64,000 bases of DNA from Roseivivax sediminis (lineage in GTDB: Bacteria; Pseudomonadota; Alphaproteobacteria; Rhodobacterales; Rhodobacteraceae). Positions 1-9,246 of the stretch are shown here, one piece after another. How positions within the stretch are numbered: position 1 is the stretch's first letter; each line of letters starts with the position of its first letter. The position numbers and the translations under genes were made by a program. Where the stretch lies: assembly GCF_900112685.1 (NCBI RefSeq), contig NZ_FOMS01000002.1, forward strand, positions 62,001-126,000, in the 5' to 3' direction. Under the pieces are notes generated by a model that saw nothing but the letters and a program-made list of their open reading frames with translations, was not told the DNA's origin and made no database searches.

Positions 1-144
1 GAAGGCGGAGGAGGACTTGCCCTTGCCGGTGCCGGTATGGACGATGATCAGGCCCTTTTCCTCGGTCTTGGTCTGCATCATCCGGTCGCGGGCGGCCTTG
101 ATCCGCTTCATCTTTTCATTGTGCCGGGCGGCGTCGTGGTCCAC
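1..144 (-). CDS. cobO: Cob(I)yrinic acid a,c-diamide adenosyltransferase, N-terminal part (truncated by window edge)
   Basis: The first 48 codons of a minus-strand gene that runs off the left edge. The visible protein starts MDHDAARHNEKMKRI and reaches the P-loop region GLIIVHTGTGKGKSSSAF at residues 31-48, which is diagnostic of the CobO/BtuR ATP:corrinoid adenosyltransferase family (adds the 5'-deoxyadenosyl upper ligand to the corrinoid). The start is GTG at 142-144, chosen because an AAAGGAG Shine-Dalgarno lies just upstream (about 150-158, minus strand). It is divergent from the riboswitch-led cobalamin operon, consistent with its role in the same pathway. The catalytic remainder is outside the window. 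Confidence 0.88.
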   Translation of the reverse strand, partial: MDHDAARHNEKMKRIKAARDRMMQTKTEEKGLIIVHTGTGKGKSSSAF

Positions 145-165
145 GGGCGGCTCCTTTCGCGAGGC

Positions 166-194
166 TTGACATCGGGTGCGTTGCGCGCGCATGT
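166..194 (+). promoter_or_regulatory. Candidate sigma-70 promoter of the cobalamin operon
   Basis: A perfect -35 hexamer TTGACA (166-171) is followed after 17 bases by a poor -10 (GCATGT, 189-194). It sits directly upstream of the cobalamin riboswitch, so a start near position 200 would place the aptamer at the 5' end of the transcript. The -35 match and the position are seen; promoter function is inferred and the weak -10 lowers confidence. Confidence 0.4.
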
Positions 195-196
195 CA

Positions 197-396
197 GCCC
201 ATGCTGGTGCCCGTGTAAACGGGTGAAAAGGGAATGCGAGGGCCGATCCATCGGTCAGGCGCAGCCGCCCCCGCGACCGTGACCGGAGGCGCCGCCCCGA
301 ATGCCACTGGCCCGAACGGGCCGGGAAGGCGGGGCGACGTGTCGGAGCCATCCGACCCTTCGCAAGCCGGGAGACCTGCCAGCAAGACAACGGACG
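197..396 (+). promoter_or_regulatory. Cobalamin (B12) riboswitch upstream of the cob operon
   Basis: The core elements of the AdoCbl-class aptamer are readable in order: GGTGCCCG (about 205), GGGTGAAAAGGGAATGCGAG (219-241 region), GCAGCCGCCCCCGCGACCGTGA (about 261-282, the B12-box neighbourhood), ATGCCACTGG (301-310), CGGGAAGGCGGGG, and GCAAGCCGGGAGACCTGCC (about 363-380). It precedes a DUF1636 gene, cobW, cobN and the corrin methyltransferases, so it should repress the whole biosynthetic operon when cobalamin is abundant. About 110 bases separate the last conserved helix from the first start codon, enough for an expression platform that I cannot resolve by eye. Confidence 0.92.
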
Positions 397-505
397 ACGA
401 AACCGGACGGGGTGTTTCCGGGTGTCGGGCGGGCGCGCGGGCAGGGGCTCGCAGGCGCCCTTCCGGCCCATGGCCCCCGCACCCCGAGAAAGGGCCGCGA
501 CCTCA

Positions 506-901
506 ATGAACGCATCCCCCGCCGAGGCCGAGCTTCTGGTCTGCGTCAAATGCCGGCGCGGGCAGGACATGCCCGACGACGCGCGCCGTCCCGGCACGCA
601 CCTTTTCGAGGCGCTGGCGGCGCGTCCCGCGCCCGAGGGCGTGACCATCACGCCGGTCGAGTGCCTGCAGAACTGCGACGATGGCTGCACCGTCGCGCTG
701 CGCGGTCCCGGCCGCTGGACCTATGTCTACGGCCGCCTGCACGAGGCCGAGCACGTGGACACCCTGCTCGACGGCGCGGAGCGCTACCGCGACACCGCCG
801 ACGGCCTGATCCCGTGGCGCCAGCGGCCCGAGCATTTCAAGCGCAACTGCATCGCCCGCGTGCCACCCCCCACATCTCAGGAGGAGCCCAAGAATGGCTG
901 A
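506..901 (+). CDS. DUF1636 family ferredoxin-like metal-binding protein (first of two)
   Basis: A 131-residue protein beginning MNASPAEAELLVCVKC. It carries the DUF1636 cysteine pattern: C13-x2-C16 near the N-terminus and C53-x3-C57-x3-C61 in VECLQNCDDGC, the arrangement of thioredoxin-like [2Fe-2S] ferredoxins. The family is found with cobalamin genes, but no biochemical role is established; an Fe-S or metal-delivery role beside CobW and CobN is inference. It is the first gene after the riboswitch and its end overlaps the cobW start by 8 bases, implying translational coupling. An in-frame upstream ATG-less extension exists to about 422, but the conserved domain starts near residue 10, so ATG 506 is preferred. 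A paralogue closes the operon at 14352-14666. Confidence 0.8.
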   Translation: MNASPAEAELLVCVKCRRGQDMPDDARRPGTHLFEALAARPAPEGVTITPVECLQNCDDGCTVALRGPGRWTYVYGRLHEAEHVDTLLDGAERYRDTADGLIPWRQRPEHFKRNCIARVPPPTSQEEPKNG

Positions 902-1949
902 TCTGGAAAAACTGCCCGTCACCATCGTCACCGGCTTTCTCGGGTCCGGCAAGACGACCCTGATCTCGCAGCTCATGCAGAACCCGCAGGGCAAGCGGCT
1001 CGCGGTGGTCGTGAACGAATTCGGCGACGTCGGCGTCGACGGAGAGATCCTGAAGGGCTGCGCTATCCCCGATTGCCCGGCGGAGAACGTGCTCGAGCTG
1101 GCCAACGGCTGCATCTGCTGCACCGTGGCGGACGATTTCATCCCGACGATCCAGGCGCTGATGGCGCTCGATCCGCGGCCCGATCACATCCTGATCGAAA
1201 CGAGCGGGCTGGCGCTGCCGAAGCCGCTTCTGAAGGCGTTCGACTGGCCCGATATCCGCTCGAAGATCACCGTGGACGGCGTGATCGCGCTCGCCGATGC
1301 CGAAGCCGTGGCGACGGGCCGTTTCGCGCCCGACGTCGAGCGCGTGAACGCGCAGCGCGAGGCGGATGACAGCCTCGACCACGAAACGCCGCTGTCGGAG
1401 GTCTTCGAGGACCAGATCGCCTGCGCCGACATCGTGCTGCTGACCAAGCCCGACCTCGCCGGGCCGGAGGGCGTGGCGAAGGCGCGCGAGGTGATCGCCG
1501 CCGAGGCGCCCCGTCCGCTGCCGGTGGTCGAGGTCGCCGAGGGCGCGGTCGATCCGCGGGTGATCCTCGGCCTCGGCGCGGCGGCGGAGGACGACATGGA
1601 CGCGCGGCCGTCGCACCACGACGAGCCGCACGACCACGATCACGACGATTTCGAGAGCGTGGTGGTGGACATCCCCGAACTGTCGGACCCCGCCGAGCTG
1701 GTGACGCGGATCGAGCGGTTGGCCCGCGAGCGCAACATCCTGCGGGTGAAGGGCTACGGCGCCGTCGTCGGCAAGCCGATGCGCCTGCTGGTGCAGGCGG
1801 TCGGCGCGCGGGTTCGGCACCAGTACGACCGGCCCTGGGGGCCCGGCGAGGCGCGGGCCGGGCGGCTCGTGGTGATCGCCGAGCACGACGACGTGGACGA
1901 AGGCGCGATCCGGGCGGTGCTGGCGCCAGCGGCGGAGGCTGCCGAATAA
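894..1949 (+). CDS. cobW: CobW family GTPase (COG0523 metallochaperone)
   Basis: 351 residues. The Walker A GFLGSGKTT lies at residues 14-22, the conserved metal-binding GCICC (C73, C75, C76) follows, and a His/Asp-rich stretch HHDEPHDHDHDD (241-252) leads into the CobW C-terminal domain. COG0523 proteins are GTP-dependent metal chaperones; CobW in cobalamin clusters is thought to supply Co2+ to the CobNST chelatase. It sits between a DUF1636 gene (8-base overlap) and cobN (1-base gap), matching that role. Domain order and length are typical, and the His-rich loop is characteristic of the cob-linked subgroup. Confidence 0.95.
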   Translation: MADLEKLPVTIVTGFLGSGKTTLISQLMQNPQGKRLAVVVNEFGDVGVDGEILKGCAIPDCPAENVLELANGCICCTVADDFIPTIQALMALDPRPDHILIETSGLALPKPLLKAFDWPDIRSKITVDGVIALADAEAVATGRFAPDVERVNAQREADDSLDHETPLSEVFEDQIACADIVLLTKPDLAGPEGVAKAREVIAAEAPRPLPVVEVAEGAVDPRVILGLGAAAEDDMDARPSHHDEPHDHDHDDFESVVVDIPELSDPAELVTRIERLARERNILRVKGYGAVVGKPMRLLVQAVGARVRHQYDRPWGPGEARAGRLVVIAEHDDVDEGAIRAVLAPAAEAAE

Positions 1950-1950
1950 G

Positions 1951-4900
1951 ATGCACGTCGTCTTTCGCGAAAGCCATGGGCTCGAAGAGACCGAGACACC
2001 CACCGACCTGGGCCAGAGCCCGGCGGACCTGGTGGTGTTGTCCCTGTCGGATTCCGACCTCGGGGCCTTCGCGGCGGGCTGGCACCGCGGCGGCGGGAAG
2101 GCGGGCAGATTGCCCACCCTGCGGCTTGCCAATATCGCCGCGCTCAAGCACCCATTGTCGGTCGACACCTATGTCGAAGCGACGCTGTCGGAGGCGAAGG
2201 GCATCCTGATCCGGCTGATCGGCGGGGTGCCCTACTGGCCTTACGGCCTCAGCCAGATCGAGGCGCTGGCGCGGGAGCGCGGCATCGCGCTGGCGGTGCT
2301 GCCCGCGGACGGGCGGCCCGACCCGCGGCTCGACGCGATCTCCACGGTGCCGGTGTCGACGCTGCGGCGGCTGGCGCATCTGTGCGACACGGGCGGCGCG
2401 GTGGCCGCGCAGGCGGCGCTGGCGCAGATGGCGCTGGCGGCGGGACTTTATGCCGGGCCGGTGCGGGGGGCCAAGGTGCTGCCGCAGGTCGGGGCGTGGA
2501 CGCCGGAGGACGGGGTGGCGTGCCCGGCGGCGGCGCGATGGGGCGAGGCCCGAGGGGGGCTTTCCGCCCCCCGCGCCTGCGGCGCCCCCCCGGAGAGTAT
2601 TTGTGACGAGAAGAAGCCGGGGGCGCTGGTCGTGTTCTACCGGTCGTATCTGGTATCGGCGGACCTTGCGCCTGTTGAGGCATTGTTTTCGGCGCTGCGG
2701 GAGCGGGGGTTCGCGGTCACCGGGCTTTTCGTGCCGTCGCTGAAGGCGCCGGAAGCCTCAAGCTGGCTGGCGCGGCAGGTGGCGGCGCTGGCGCCGTCGG
2801 TGGTGGTGAACGCGACGGCGTTTTCCGGCAAGGGGGATGGCGGGACATCGCCGCTCGATGCCGGCGGGGTGCCGGTGTTCCAGGCGGCGCTTGCGACCTC
2901 CACGCGCGAGGCCTGGGCGGAGGCGGAGCGCGGGCTGTCGCCGGCGGATCTGGCGATGCACGTGGTGCTGCCGGAGGTGGACGGGCGTATCCTCGGCGGC
3001 GTGGCGTCGTTCAAGGAGCCGCAGGCGTGCGATCCCGATCTTCAGTTCGCGAGGGTCGCGCATGTGCCGGAGCCCGGGCGGATCGCGGCGCTGGCCGACC
3101 GGGTGGCGGCGTGGCACCGTCTGGCCGCGCAGGACGCGGCAGACCGGCGGGTGGCGCTGGTGCTGTCGACCTATCCTGGGCGCGCGTGGAACATGGCGCA
3201 TGCGGTGGGGCTCGATCCCCTGGCCTCGGCGGCGGCGATCCTGTCGGATCTGCGCGGCGCGGGCTACGCGGTGCCCGAGGCGCCGGACCTCGCCGGCGCG
3301 CTGTCGGTGGAGCGGGTGCACTGGCCCTCGGAGGCCTATCGGGAGGCGCTGGGACGGCTGCCGGAGGGGCTGTGCACGGATCTTGATGCAGCCTGGGGCG
3401 CGCCGCCGGAGGAGGGCGTCTCCTTCGCCGCTTTGCGGGTCGGCAACGTAGTGGTGGCGCTGCAGCCCGAGCGTGGGTCGGTGCCGGAGCGGGACGCGGA
3501 GTATCACGACCTCTCGCGCGTGCCCTGCCACGCCTATGTCGCCTTCTACCTCTGGCTGCGGCAGGAGACGGACGCGATCGTCCATGTCGGTGCGCACGGG
3601 ACGCTGGAATGGCTGCCGGGCAAGGCGGTGGCGCTGTCGGAGACCTGCTGGCCGGAGGCGCTGACCGGCGAGCTTCCCGTGATCTACCCGTTCATCGTCA
3701 ACGATCCGGGCGAGGCCGCGCAGGCCAAGCGGCGCATCGGCGCGGTGACGCTGGGTCACGTGCCGCCGCCGCTGCGCCCTTCTGGCACGCCGGAGCGGCT
3801 GACGCGGCTGGAGGCGCTGCTCGACGAGTTTTCCAACGCCGACGGGCTCGACCCAAGGCGGCGCGGGCGGCTGATGGAGGATATCCGCGGCGAGGCGCAG
3901 GCGCTGGGCGTGGAGGGCGATCTGGGGATCGACGCGGCTTCGTGTCCGGCGGAGGCGGTCACGCGGATCGACCGCTTCGTCTGCGACGTGAAGGAGAGCC
4001 AGTTCGGCGACGGGCTGCATGTCTGGGGGCGTGCGCCGGAGGCGCAGGTGGTCTTCGATGCGCATGCCTCGGCGGCGGCGGAGCGGCAGGCGCTGCTGGA
4101 TGCGCTGGGCGGGCGGCGGATCGCGGCCGGGCCCTCGGGGTCGCCCTATCGCGGGCGCAGCGACGTGCTGCCGACGGGGCGCAACCTTTTCACCACCGAT
4201 CCGCGCAGCGTGCCGACGCGCAGCGCCTACGCGCAGGGTGAGGCGCTGGCCGACGAGTTGATCCGGCGGCACCTGCAGGAGGAAGGTGACTGGCCGAAGG
4301 GGCTGGTGGTCGACCTCTGGGGCTCGGCCACGATGCGGACGGCGGGCGAGGATTTCGCCATGGCGCTGGCGCTTCTGGGCGTGCGCCCGGTCTGGGACGA
4401 CGGGTCGGAGCGGGTGTCGGGCATCGAGATCGTGCCGATCGCGGAGCTCGACCGGCCGCGGATCGACGTGACGCTGCGAGTGTCGGGGCTTTTCCGGGAC
4501 GTGTTCCCGACACTGTCGGGGCTCTTCCAGCAGGCGGTGCGGGCGCTCGCCGCGCGGGACGAGGCAGCGGACTGGAACCCCTATGCCGGCGGCGTGGCCG
4601 AGGCGCGGGTCTACGGCCCGGCGCCGGGCAGCTTCGGGCTGAACATGGGGGACATGCTGGGCGACTATGGCGAGGCGGGCCGGCGCGCCGCCGGGGAGGC
4701 GTGGCTTGCCGCGTCGTCCTGGGCGCTTGACGGGCTGGAGGCCGCGCACGATCCGCAAGGACTCCGTGGGCGCGTGGCCGCCGCCGACGGGTTCGTGCAC
4801 GCGCAGGACCTGCCAGAGACGGATCTGCTGCTGGCCGAGGATTATGCCTCTCACGAGGCGGGGTTCGCCGCGGCGCAGGCGGTGACCGGCGGGTCGGCGC

Positions 4901-5283
4901 AGCTTTATCACCTCGATAACACCGATCCGGGCCGCCCCCGCGCGCGCGGGCTGACCGAGGAGATCGCGCGCGTGGTGCAGGCGCGGGCGGCGCATCCGGG
5001 CTGGATCGCCGGGATGCGGCGGCACGGCTTCCGTGGCGCGGCCGAGATCGCCGCGACGCTGGAGAACATGGCCGCCTTCGCGCATCTGGCTGCCGCGGTG
5101 CCGTCTCACCTCTTCGACCTCTACTACGAGGCGACGCTGGGCGACGAGGCCGTGACCGACTTCATGGACGACGCCAACCCCGAGGCGCTGGAGGCGATGC
5201 GCGCGCGCTTTGCGGAGCTGCACGCGGCGGGCCTCTGGCAATCGCGGCGCAACTCCATACTCGCAGAACTGGAGGCGTCGTGA
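1951..5283 (+). CDS. cobN: Aerobic cobaltochelatase large subunit
   Basis: 1110 residues. CobN is the large, porphyrin/corrin-binding subunit of the ATP-dependent CobNST cobaltochelatase that inserts Co2+ into hydrogenobyrinic acid a,c-diamide. The CobN/ChlH signature [10 protein letters not shown] is at residues 545-554, and the VVFYRSYL motif opening the main domain is near residue 226. It is somewhat shorter than the roughly 1,250-1,280 residues usual for CobN. Residues about 202-222 ([16 protein letters not shown]) are encoded by a copy of a dispersed repeat (2554-2616) in the linker between the N-terminal segment and the first conserved motif. The partner AAA subunits CobS and CobT are not in this window. 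It starts one base after cobW and its stop overlaps the cobG start. Confidence 0.95.
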   Translation: MHVVFRESHGLEETETPTDLGQSPADLVVLSLSDSDLGAFAAGWHRGGGKAGRLPTLRLANIAALKHPLSVDTYVEATLSEAKGILIRLIGGVPYWPYGLSQIEALARERGIALAVLPADGRPDPRLDAISTVPVSTLRRLAHLCDTGGAVAAQAALAQMALAAGLYAGPVRGAKVLPQVGAWTPEDGVACPAAARWGEARGGLSAPRACGAPPESICDEKKPGALVVFYRSYLVSADLAPVEALFSALRERGFAVTGLFVPSLKAPEASSWLARQVAALAPSVVVNATAFSGKGDGGTSPLDAGGVPVFQAALATSTREAWAEAERGLSPADLAMHVVLPEVDGRILGGVASFKEPQACDPDLQFARVAHVPEPGRIAALADRVAAWHRLAAQDAADRRVALVLSTYPGRAWNMAHAVGLDPLASAAAILSDLRGAGYAVPEAPDLAGALSVERVHWPSEAYREALGRLPEGLCTDLDAAWGAPPEEGVSFAALRVGNVVVALQPERGSVPERDAEYHDLSRVPCHAYVAFYLWLRQETDAIVHVGAHGTLEWLPGKAVALSETCWPEALTGELPVIYPFIVNDPGEAAQAKRRIGAVTLGHVPPPLRPSGTPERLTRLEALLDEFSNADGLDPRRRGRLMEDIRGEAQALGVEGDLGIDAASCPAEAVTRIDRFVCDVKESQFGDGLHVWGRAPEAQVVFDAHASAAAERQALLDALGGRRIAAGPSGSPYRGRSDVLPTGRNLFTTDPRSVPTRSAYAQGEALADELIRRHLQEEGDWPKGLVVDLWGSATMRTAGEDFAMALALLGVRPVWDDGSERVSGIEIVPIAELDRPRIDVTLRVSGLFRDVFPTLSGLFQQAVRALAARDEAADWNPYAGGVAEARVYGPAPGSFGLNMGDMLGDYGEAGRRAAGEAWLAASSWALDGLEAAHDPQGLRGRVAAADGFVHAQDLPETDLLLAEDYASHEAGFAAAQAVTGGSAQLYHLDNTDPGRPRARGLTEEIARVVQARAAHPGWIAGMRRHGFRGAAEIAATLENMAAFAHLAAAVPSHLFDLYYEATLGDEAVTDFMDDANPEALEAMRARFAELHAAGLWQSRRNSILAELEAS
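2554..2616 (+). repeat. Dispersed hairpin/GAGTATTT element, copy inside cobN
   Basis: A G6/C6 stem (2554-2559 with 2567-2572) is followed by the core GAGTATTT, two variable bases, then GACGAGAAGAAG (2595-2616). The same core recurs in intergenic positions at 23870-23891, 45432-45466 (minus) and 54897-54918. Here it is in frame and translated, adding about 20 residues to the CobN linker. The sequence match is direct observation; insertion into a tolerant linker is inference. Confidence 0.75.
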
Positions 5284-6413
5284 GCGCGCCCGAGATCCGC
5301 GGCTGGTGCCCCGGGGCGCACCGGCCGATGGCCTCGGGCGACGGGCTCGTGGTGCGCGTGCGCCCGCCGGTCAGGGGGCTGAGCGCGGCGCAGCTTGCCG
5401 GGCTCGCGGATCTCGCGCAGGCGCATGGAAGCGGCGCTGTCGAGGCGACGAACCGGGCGAACCTGCAGGTCCGGGGCGTGACGGAGGCCGGGTTTCCGGC
5501 GCTGCTGGCGGCGCTGGATACGCTCGGCCTGATCGACGCGGAGCCGGGAGCCGAGGCGCGGCGCAACATCATCTGGGGCGCGGCCGGGCCGGGGACTGAG
5601 GCGCGCATGTCAATGGCGGAGCGGCTGGCGGAGGCGCTGTCCGCGCCGGACTTCGCGGGCCTGCCGTCGAAATTCGGCTTCGTGGTCGACGGGGTGCCGC
5701 GGCAGCTCTCCGAGGTCAGCGGCGACATTCGCATCGAAGGGCAGGTTGTCCGGGCGGACGGGTGCGCGCTCGGTCGTGCCGTGGCGAACGGCGATGACGC
5801 GGTGGCCATGGCGCTCGATCTGGCGCGCTGGTTCCTTGCCTCGGGCGGGCTCGGCGCGGATGGGCGCGGTCGGATGGCGCGGCACCTTTCGGCCGGGGCG
5901 GCCTTGCCGCCGCACCTTGCGGGGGACAGCGCGCCGGGGCCGGCCGCGGACCCGCTGCGGCCCGGCGCCGTGGCCGGGGGGGTCTGTGTCGGTGCGCCGT
6001 TCGGACAGTTCGGGGCCGAGGATCTGCGGCAGATCGCGGCGGTGCTCGGCCCGGAAGAGGCGGCGCAGGTCACGCCCTTCCGGATGCTCCTCGTGCCGCG
6101 CGCGCCCGGCGACACGACGCTTGTCACCGACCCTGACGATCCCCGGCAGGACGTGCGGGCCTGCATCGGCGCGCCCGGCTGCGTGCAGGGGACGGTGCCG
6201 ACCCGGCCGCTCGCGCGCGCGCTGGCGGAGGCCGGCCTTCGGGACGTCCACGTCTCGGGATGCGCCAAGGGCTGCGCGCATCCGCGGGCGGCGGCGCTGA
6301 CCCTCGTCGGGCGGGACGGGCGCTTCGACCTTGTCCGCGAGGGAACCCCGTGGGAAGAGCCTGTGCGCCGCGGGCTGACCGCGGGCGAGGTACTGCAAGA
6401 GGTCCGATCCTGA
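5280..6413 (+). CDS. cobG: Precorrin-3B synthase
   Basis: 377 residues, a nitrite/sulfite-reductase-type fold. CobG is the oxygen-dependent Fe-S enzyme that hydroxylates precorrin-3A and forms the gamma-lactone, marking the aerobic pathway. The [4Fe-4S]/siroheme-type cysteines are present: C295 and C301 in [10 protein letters not shown], then C328 and C332 in [11 protein letters not shown]-terminal ferredoxin-like half-domain [12 protein letters not shown]-type residues ([12 protein letters not shown]) are also recognisable. Its start GTGA overlaps the cobN stop, and cobH follows after one base. Confidence 0.93.
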   Translation: MSAPEIRGWCPGAHRPMASGDGLVVRVRPPVRGLSAAQLAGLADLAQAHGSGAVEATNRANLQVRGVTEAGFPALLAALDTLGLIDAEPGAEARRNIIWGAAGPGTEARMSMAERLAEALSAPDFAGLPSKFGFVVDGVPRQLSEVSGDIRIEGQVVRADGCALGRAVANGDDAVAMALDLARWFLASGGLGADGRGRMARHLSAGAALPPHLAGDSAPGPAADPLRPGAVAGGVCVGAPFGQFGAEDLRQIAAVLGPEEAAQVTPFRMLLVPRAPGDTTLVTDPDDPRQDVRACIGAPGCVQGTVPTRPLARALAEAGLRDVHVSGCAKGCAHPRAAALTLVGRDGRFDLVREGTPWEEPVRRGLTAGEVLQEVRS

Positions 6414-6414
6414 C

Positions 6415-7044
6415 ATGCCCTACAGCTACGAGACCGACGGCGCGGCGATCTATGCCGAGAGCTTCGCGACCATCCGCGCGGAGGCGGACCTCGCGCGCTT
6501 CGCCCCCGACGAGGAGGCCGTCGCGGTGCGGATGATCCATGCCGCGGGCCTCGTGGGGCTGGAGCGGGACGTTCGGTTCTCGGAGGGCATGGTGGCGGCG
6601 GCGCGCACGGCGCTGGAGGCCGGCGCGCCGGTCCTGTGCGATGCGCGCATGGTCAGCGAGGGCGTGACCCGCAAGCGCCTGCCGGCGGACAACCCGGTGA
6701 TCTGCACGCTGCACGACGCCGAGGTGCCGGAGCTTGCCAAGCGGCTCGGCACCACCCGGTCCGCCGCCGCGCTTGAGCTGTGGCGCCCGCATCTCGGCGG
6801 CGCGCTGGTGGCGATCGGCAACGCGCCGACCGCGCTCTTTCACCTCTTGGAGATGCTGGAGGACCCGGACTGCCCGCGCCCCGCGGCGATCATCGGCTGC
6901 CCGGTCGGCTTCGTCGGCGCGCGCGAATCCAAGGATGCGCTCTGGGCCGCCCAGCCGGTGCCGTCGCTGATCGTGGAGGGGCGGCTCGGCGGCAGCGCGA
7001 TCACCGTCGCCGCGATCAACGCCATCGCGAGCCGCGCGGAATGA
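6415..7044 (+). CDS. cobH: Precorrin-8X methylmutase
   Basis: 209 residues, full length for CobH/CbiC. It moves the methyl group from C-11 to C-12, converting precorrin-8X to hydrogenobyrinate. The catalytic histidine is H42 in VRMIHAAG, with family blocks RDVRFSEG, LCDARMVSEGVTR, GNAPTALFHLLE and IGCPVGFVGA all present. It starts one base after the cobG stop, and its stop overlaps the cobI start. Confidence 0.95.
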   Translation: MPYSYETDGAAIYAESFATIRAEADLARFAPDEEAVAVRMIHAAGLVGLERDVRFSEGMVAAARTALEAGAPVLCDARMVSEGVTRKRLPADNPVICTLHDAEVPELAKRLGTTRSAAALELWRPHLGGALVAIGNAPTALFHLLEMLEDPDCPRPAAIIGCPVGFVGARESKDALWAAQPVPSLIVEGRLGGSAITVAAINAIASRAE

Positions 7045-7769
7045 GCGCGGGAACGGTCCATGGCGTCGGGCTCGGCCCCGGCGATCCGGAGCTGATGAGC
7101 GTCCGCGCCGACCGGCTCATCCGGAATGCGAAGAACATCGCCTTCTTCCGCAAGGCCGGCCGGGCGGGACGCGCGCGCAAGATCGTCGACGGGATGCTGC
7201 ACGGCAGCGCGCGGGAAATCCCGATGGAATACCCGGTGACGACCGAGATCCCGCTTAGCGATCCGCGCTACAACGAGATCCTGTCGCAGTTCTACCAGAC
7301 CGTGACCGGCCAGCTTCGCGACATCGCTGAGGCGGGCGAGGACGTGGTGGTCCTGTGCGAGGGCGATCCGTTCTTCTACGGCTCGTTCATGCACCTCTAC
7401 ACCCGGCTTCGCGACCATGTGCCGGTCGAGGTGGTGCCCGCCATCACCGGCATGTCGGCGGCCTGGACGGCGACGGGCAGCCCGATCACCTGGGGCGACG
7501 ACGTGATGACGGTGCTGATGGGCACGCTTCCCGAGGCCGAACTGGTTCGGGGCATGCTGAACGCCGACGCGCTGGTGGTGATGAAGGTCGGCCGTAACCT
7601 GCCGCGCATCCGTGCCGCGCTCGACAAGGCCGGCAAGCTGGATCGGGCCTATTACGTGGAATACGCGAGCATGGCCGAGGAACGCGCGATGCCGCTGGCC
7701 CAGGCGGACTTGGATGCCGCGCCGTATTTCTCCATCGTCGTGGTGCACGGGCAGGGGCGGCGGCCGTGA
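7041..7769 (+). CDS. cobI: Precorrin-2 C20-methyltransferase
   Basis: 242 residues of the tetrapyrrole (SAM-dependent) methylase fold. The N-terminal GVGLGPGDPELMSVRADRLI is the family's first SAM/tetrapyrrole motif, followed by IPMEYPVTTEIP, ALCEGDPFFYGSFMHL-type residues (VVLCEGDPFFYGSF) and VPAITGMSAAW. CobI methylates C-20 of precorrin-2 to give precorrin-3A. The ATG at 7041 was preferred over an upstream in-frame extension because it overlaps the cobH stop (ATGA) and the domain starts at residue 5. It overlaps cobJ by 4 bases. Confidence 0.95.
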   Translation: MSAGTVHGVGLGPGDPELMSVRADRLIRNAKNIAFFRKAGRAGRARKIVDGMLHGSAREIPMEYPVTTEIPLSDPRYNEILSQFYQTVTGQLRDIAEAGEDVVVLCEGDPFFYGSFMHLYTRLRDHVPVEVVPAITGMSAAWTATGSPITWGDDVMTVLMGTLPEAELVRGMLNADALVVMKVGRNLPRIRAALDKAGKLDRAYYVEYASMAEERAMPLAQADLDAAPYFSIVVVHGQGRRP

Positions 7770-8518
7770 GCGGCTGGATTGCCATTGCGGGGATCGGGCC
7801 GGGGGACGAGACCCTCATCACGCCCGAGGTGACGACGGCGCTGGAGGCGGCGACCGATATCGTCGGCTACATCCCGTACGTCCGCCGCATCGCTCCGCGC
7901 GACGGCCTGACCCTGCACGAAAGCGACAACCGGGTGGAGCTCGACCGCGCGCGCCATGCGCTGTCGATGGCGGCCGAAGGCAAGCGCGTGGTCGTCGTCA
8001 GTTCGGGCGATCCCGGCGTCTTCGCCATGGCTTCGGCGGTGTTCGAGGCGCTGGAGGAGGGGCCGGAGGCCTGGCGCGCGCTCGACATCCGGGTGCTGCC
8101 GGGGATCACCGCGATGCTCGCGGCGGCGGCGCGGGCGGGCGCGCCGCTCGGCCACGATTTCTGCGCCATCAACCTCAGCGACAACCTCAAGCCCTGGGCG
8201 CTGATCGAGAAACGCCTGCGCCTCGCCGCGGAGGCCGATTTCGCCATGGCGTTCTACAATCCCCGGTCCAAGTCCCGGCCCGAGGGCTTCGAGCGTACGC
8301 TCGAGGTGCTGCGCGAGGTCTGCGCGCCGGAGCGTCCGATCCTCTTCGCCCGCGCCGTCAGCACGCCGGAGGAGGCGCTGCGCGTCGTCCCGCTGGGGCA
8401 GGCGACGGCGGATATGGCGGACATGCGCACGGTGGTCATCGTCGGATCGTCCACCACGCGGATCATCGAGCGCGTCGGCGCGCCGCTGGTCTACACGCCA
8501 AGGTCCGTGCCGGCATGA
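7766..8518 (+). CDS. cobJ: Precorrin-3B C17-methyltransferase
   Basis: 250 residues, a CbiH/CobJ-type SAM methylase that catalyses C-17 methylation with ring contraction. Motifs visible are IAGIGPGDETLITPEV at the N-terminus, DIVGYIPYV, VVVVSSGDPGVFAMASAVFE, LPGITAMLAAAARAGAPLGHDFCAINLSD and AMAFYNPRSKSRPEGF. GTGA start overlaps the cobI stop. The last 28 bases overlap tail-to-tail with cobK on the other strand. Confidence 0.95.
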   Translation: MSGWIAIAGIGPGDETLITPEVTTALEAATDIVGYIPYVRRIAPRDGLTLHESDNRVELDRARHALSMAAEGKRVVVVSSGDPGVFAMASAVFEALEEGPEAWRALDIRVLPGITAMLAAAARAGAPLGHDFCAINLSDNLKPWALIEKRLRLAAEADFAMAFYNPRSKSRPEGFERTLEVLREVCAPERPILFARAVSTPEEALRVVPLGQATADMADMRTVVIVGSSTTRIIERVGAPLVYTPRSVPA

Positions 8519-9246
8519 TCCACCCAGGCCAGCGCGTCCGCGACCGAATGAACCTCGTCCCGCGCGGGCTGTGCAGGGCGGTCGATCATCACGACCGGCA
8601 GGCCGAGCGCGCGGGCGGCGTCGATCTTGGCAGAGGCGCCGGTGCCGCCGGAATTCTTCGACACGACGATGTCGATCCCGTGCGCCTCCATCAGCCTGCG
8701 GTCGCTGGCCGCGTCGAAGGGGCCCCGGTCGACGATCACGTGATGGTCGGGAAAGGGCGGCGGCGCATCCGGTGGGTCGACGAGGCGCAGAAGGTAATGG
8801 TGCTGCGGGTTCGGCGCGAACGCCTCGAGATGCATGCGCCCGACCGCCAGCATGACGCGCGCCGCCGGCCGGTCCAGTGCGGCGACGGCGCCGGCGATGT
8901 CCGGCACCCGGACCCAGTGGTCGCCCGCCACCGGCTGCCAGGCCGGCCGGGTGAGCGCGACCAGCGGCACGCCGGTTTCCGCGCAGGCGGCGGCGGCATT
9001 GTGGCTCATCTGTGCGGCGAAGGGGTGCGTGGCGTCGATGACGTGGCTCACGCCCTCTGCCCGCAGGTAGCGCGCCAGCCCGGAGGCGCCGCCGAAGCCG
9101 CCGACACGCTGCGGCAGCGGCTGGCGGCGCGGGCGGGCCACGCGTCCGGCGAAGGACACGATGCCCGAGAGCCCCGCCTCCGCGGCGGCTTGCGCGAAGG
9201 CCGTCGCCTCGGTCGTGCCGCCGAGGATCAGAAGGTTGGGGCGCAT
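8491..9246 (-). CDS. cobK: Precorrin-6A reductase
   Basis: 251 residues. It reduces precorrin-6A to precorrin-6B with NADPH. The N-terminal LLILGGTTEATAFAQ and the central DATHPFAAQMSHNAA motifs are characteristic of CobK/CbiJ. It is the only gene of the cluster on the minus strand and fills the space between cobJ and cobL exactly: its 3' end overlaps cobJ by 28 bases, and its ATG (complement of 9244-9246) overlaps the cobL ATG (9245-9247). Its promoter must therefore lie inside cobL. An 8-residue upstream extension (MVSQGASA) is possible, but [10 protein letters not shown] fits the family better. Confidence 0.93.
   Translation of the reverse strand: MRPNLLILGGTTEATAFAQAAAEAGLSGIVSFAGRVARPRRQPLPQRVGGFGGASGLARYLRAEGVSHVIDATHPFAAQMSHNAAAACAETGVPLVALTRPAWQPVAGDHWVRVPDIAGAVAALDRPAARVMLAVGRMHLEAFAPNPQHHYLLRLVDPPDAPPPFPDHHVIVDRGPFDAASDRRLMEAHGIDIVVSKNSGGTGASAKIDAARALGLPVVMIDRPAQPARDEVHSVADALAWVDHAGTDLGV

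Noticed and set aside
301-963. Plus-strand frame through the riboswitch
   Set aside because: It overlaps the aptamer and the DUF1636 and cobW genes in another frame; its residues are Arg/Ala-rich shadow.
2758-5241. 827-codon minus-strand frame opposite cobN
   Set aside because: Shadow of the cobN codon pattern; no domain and no RBS.
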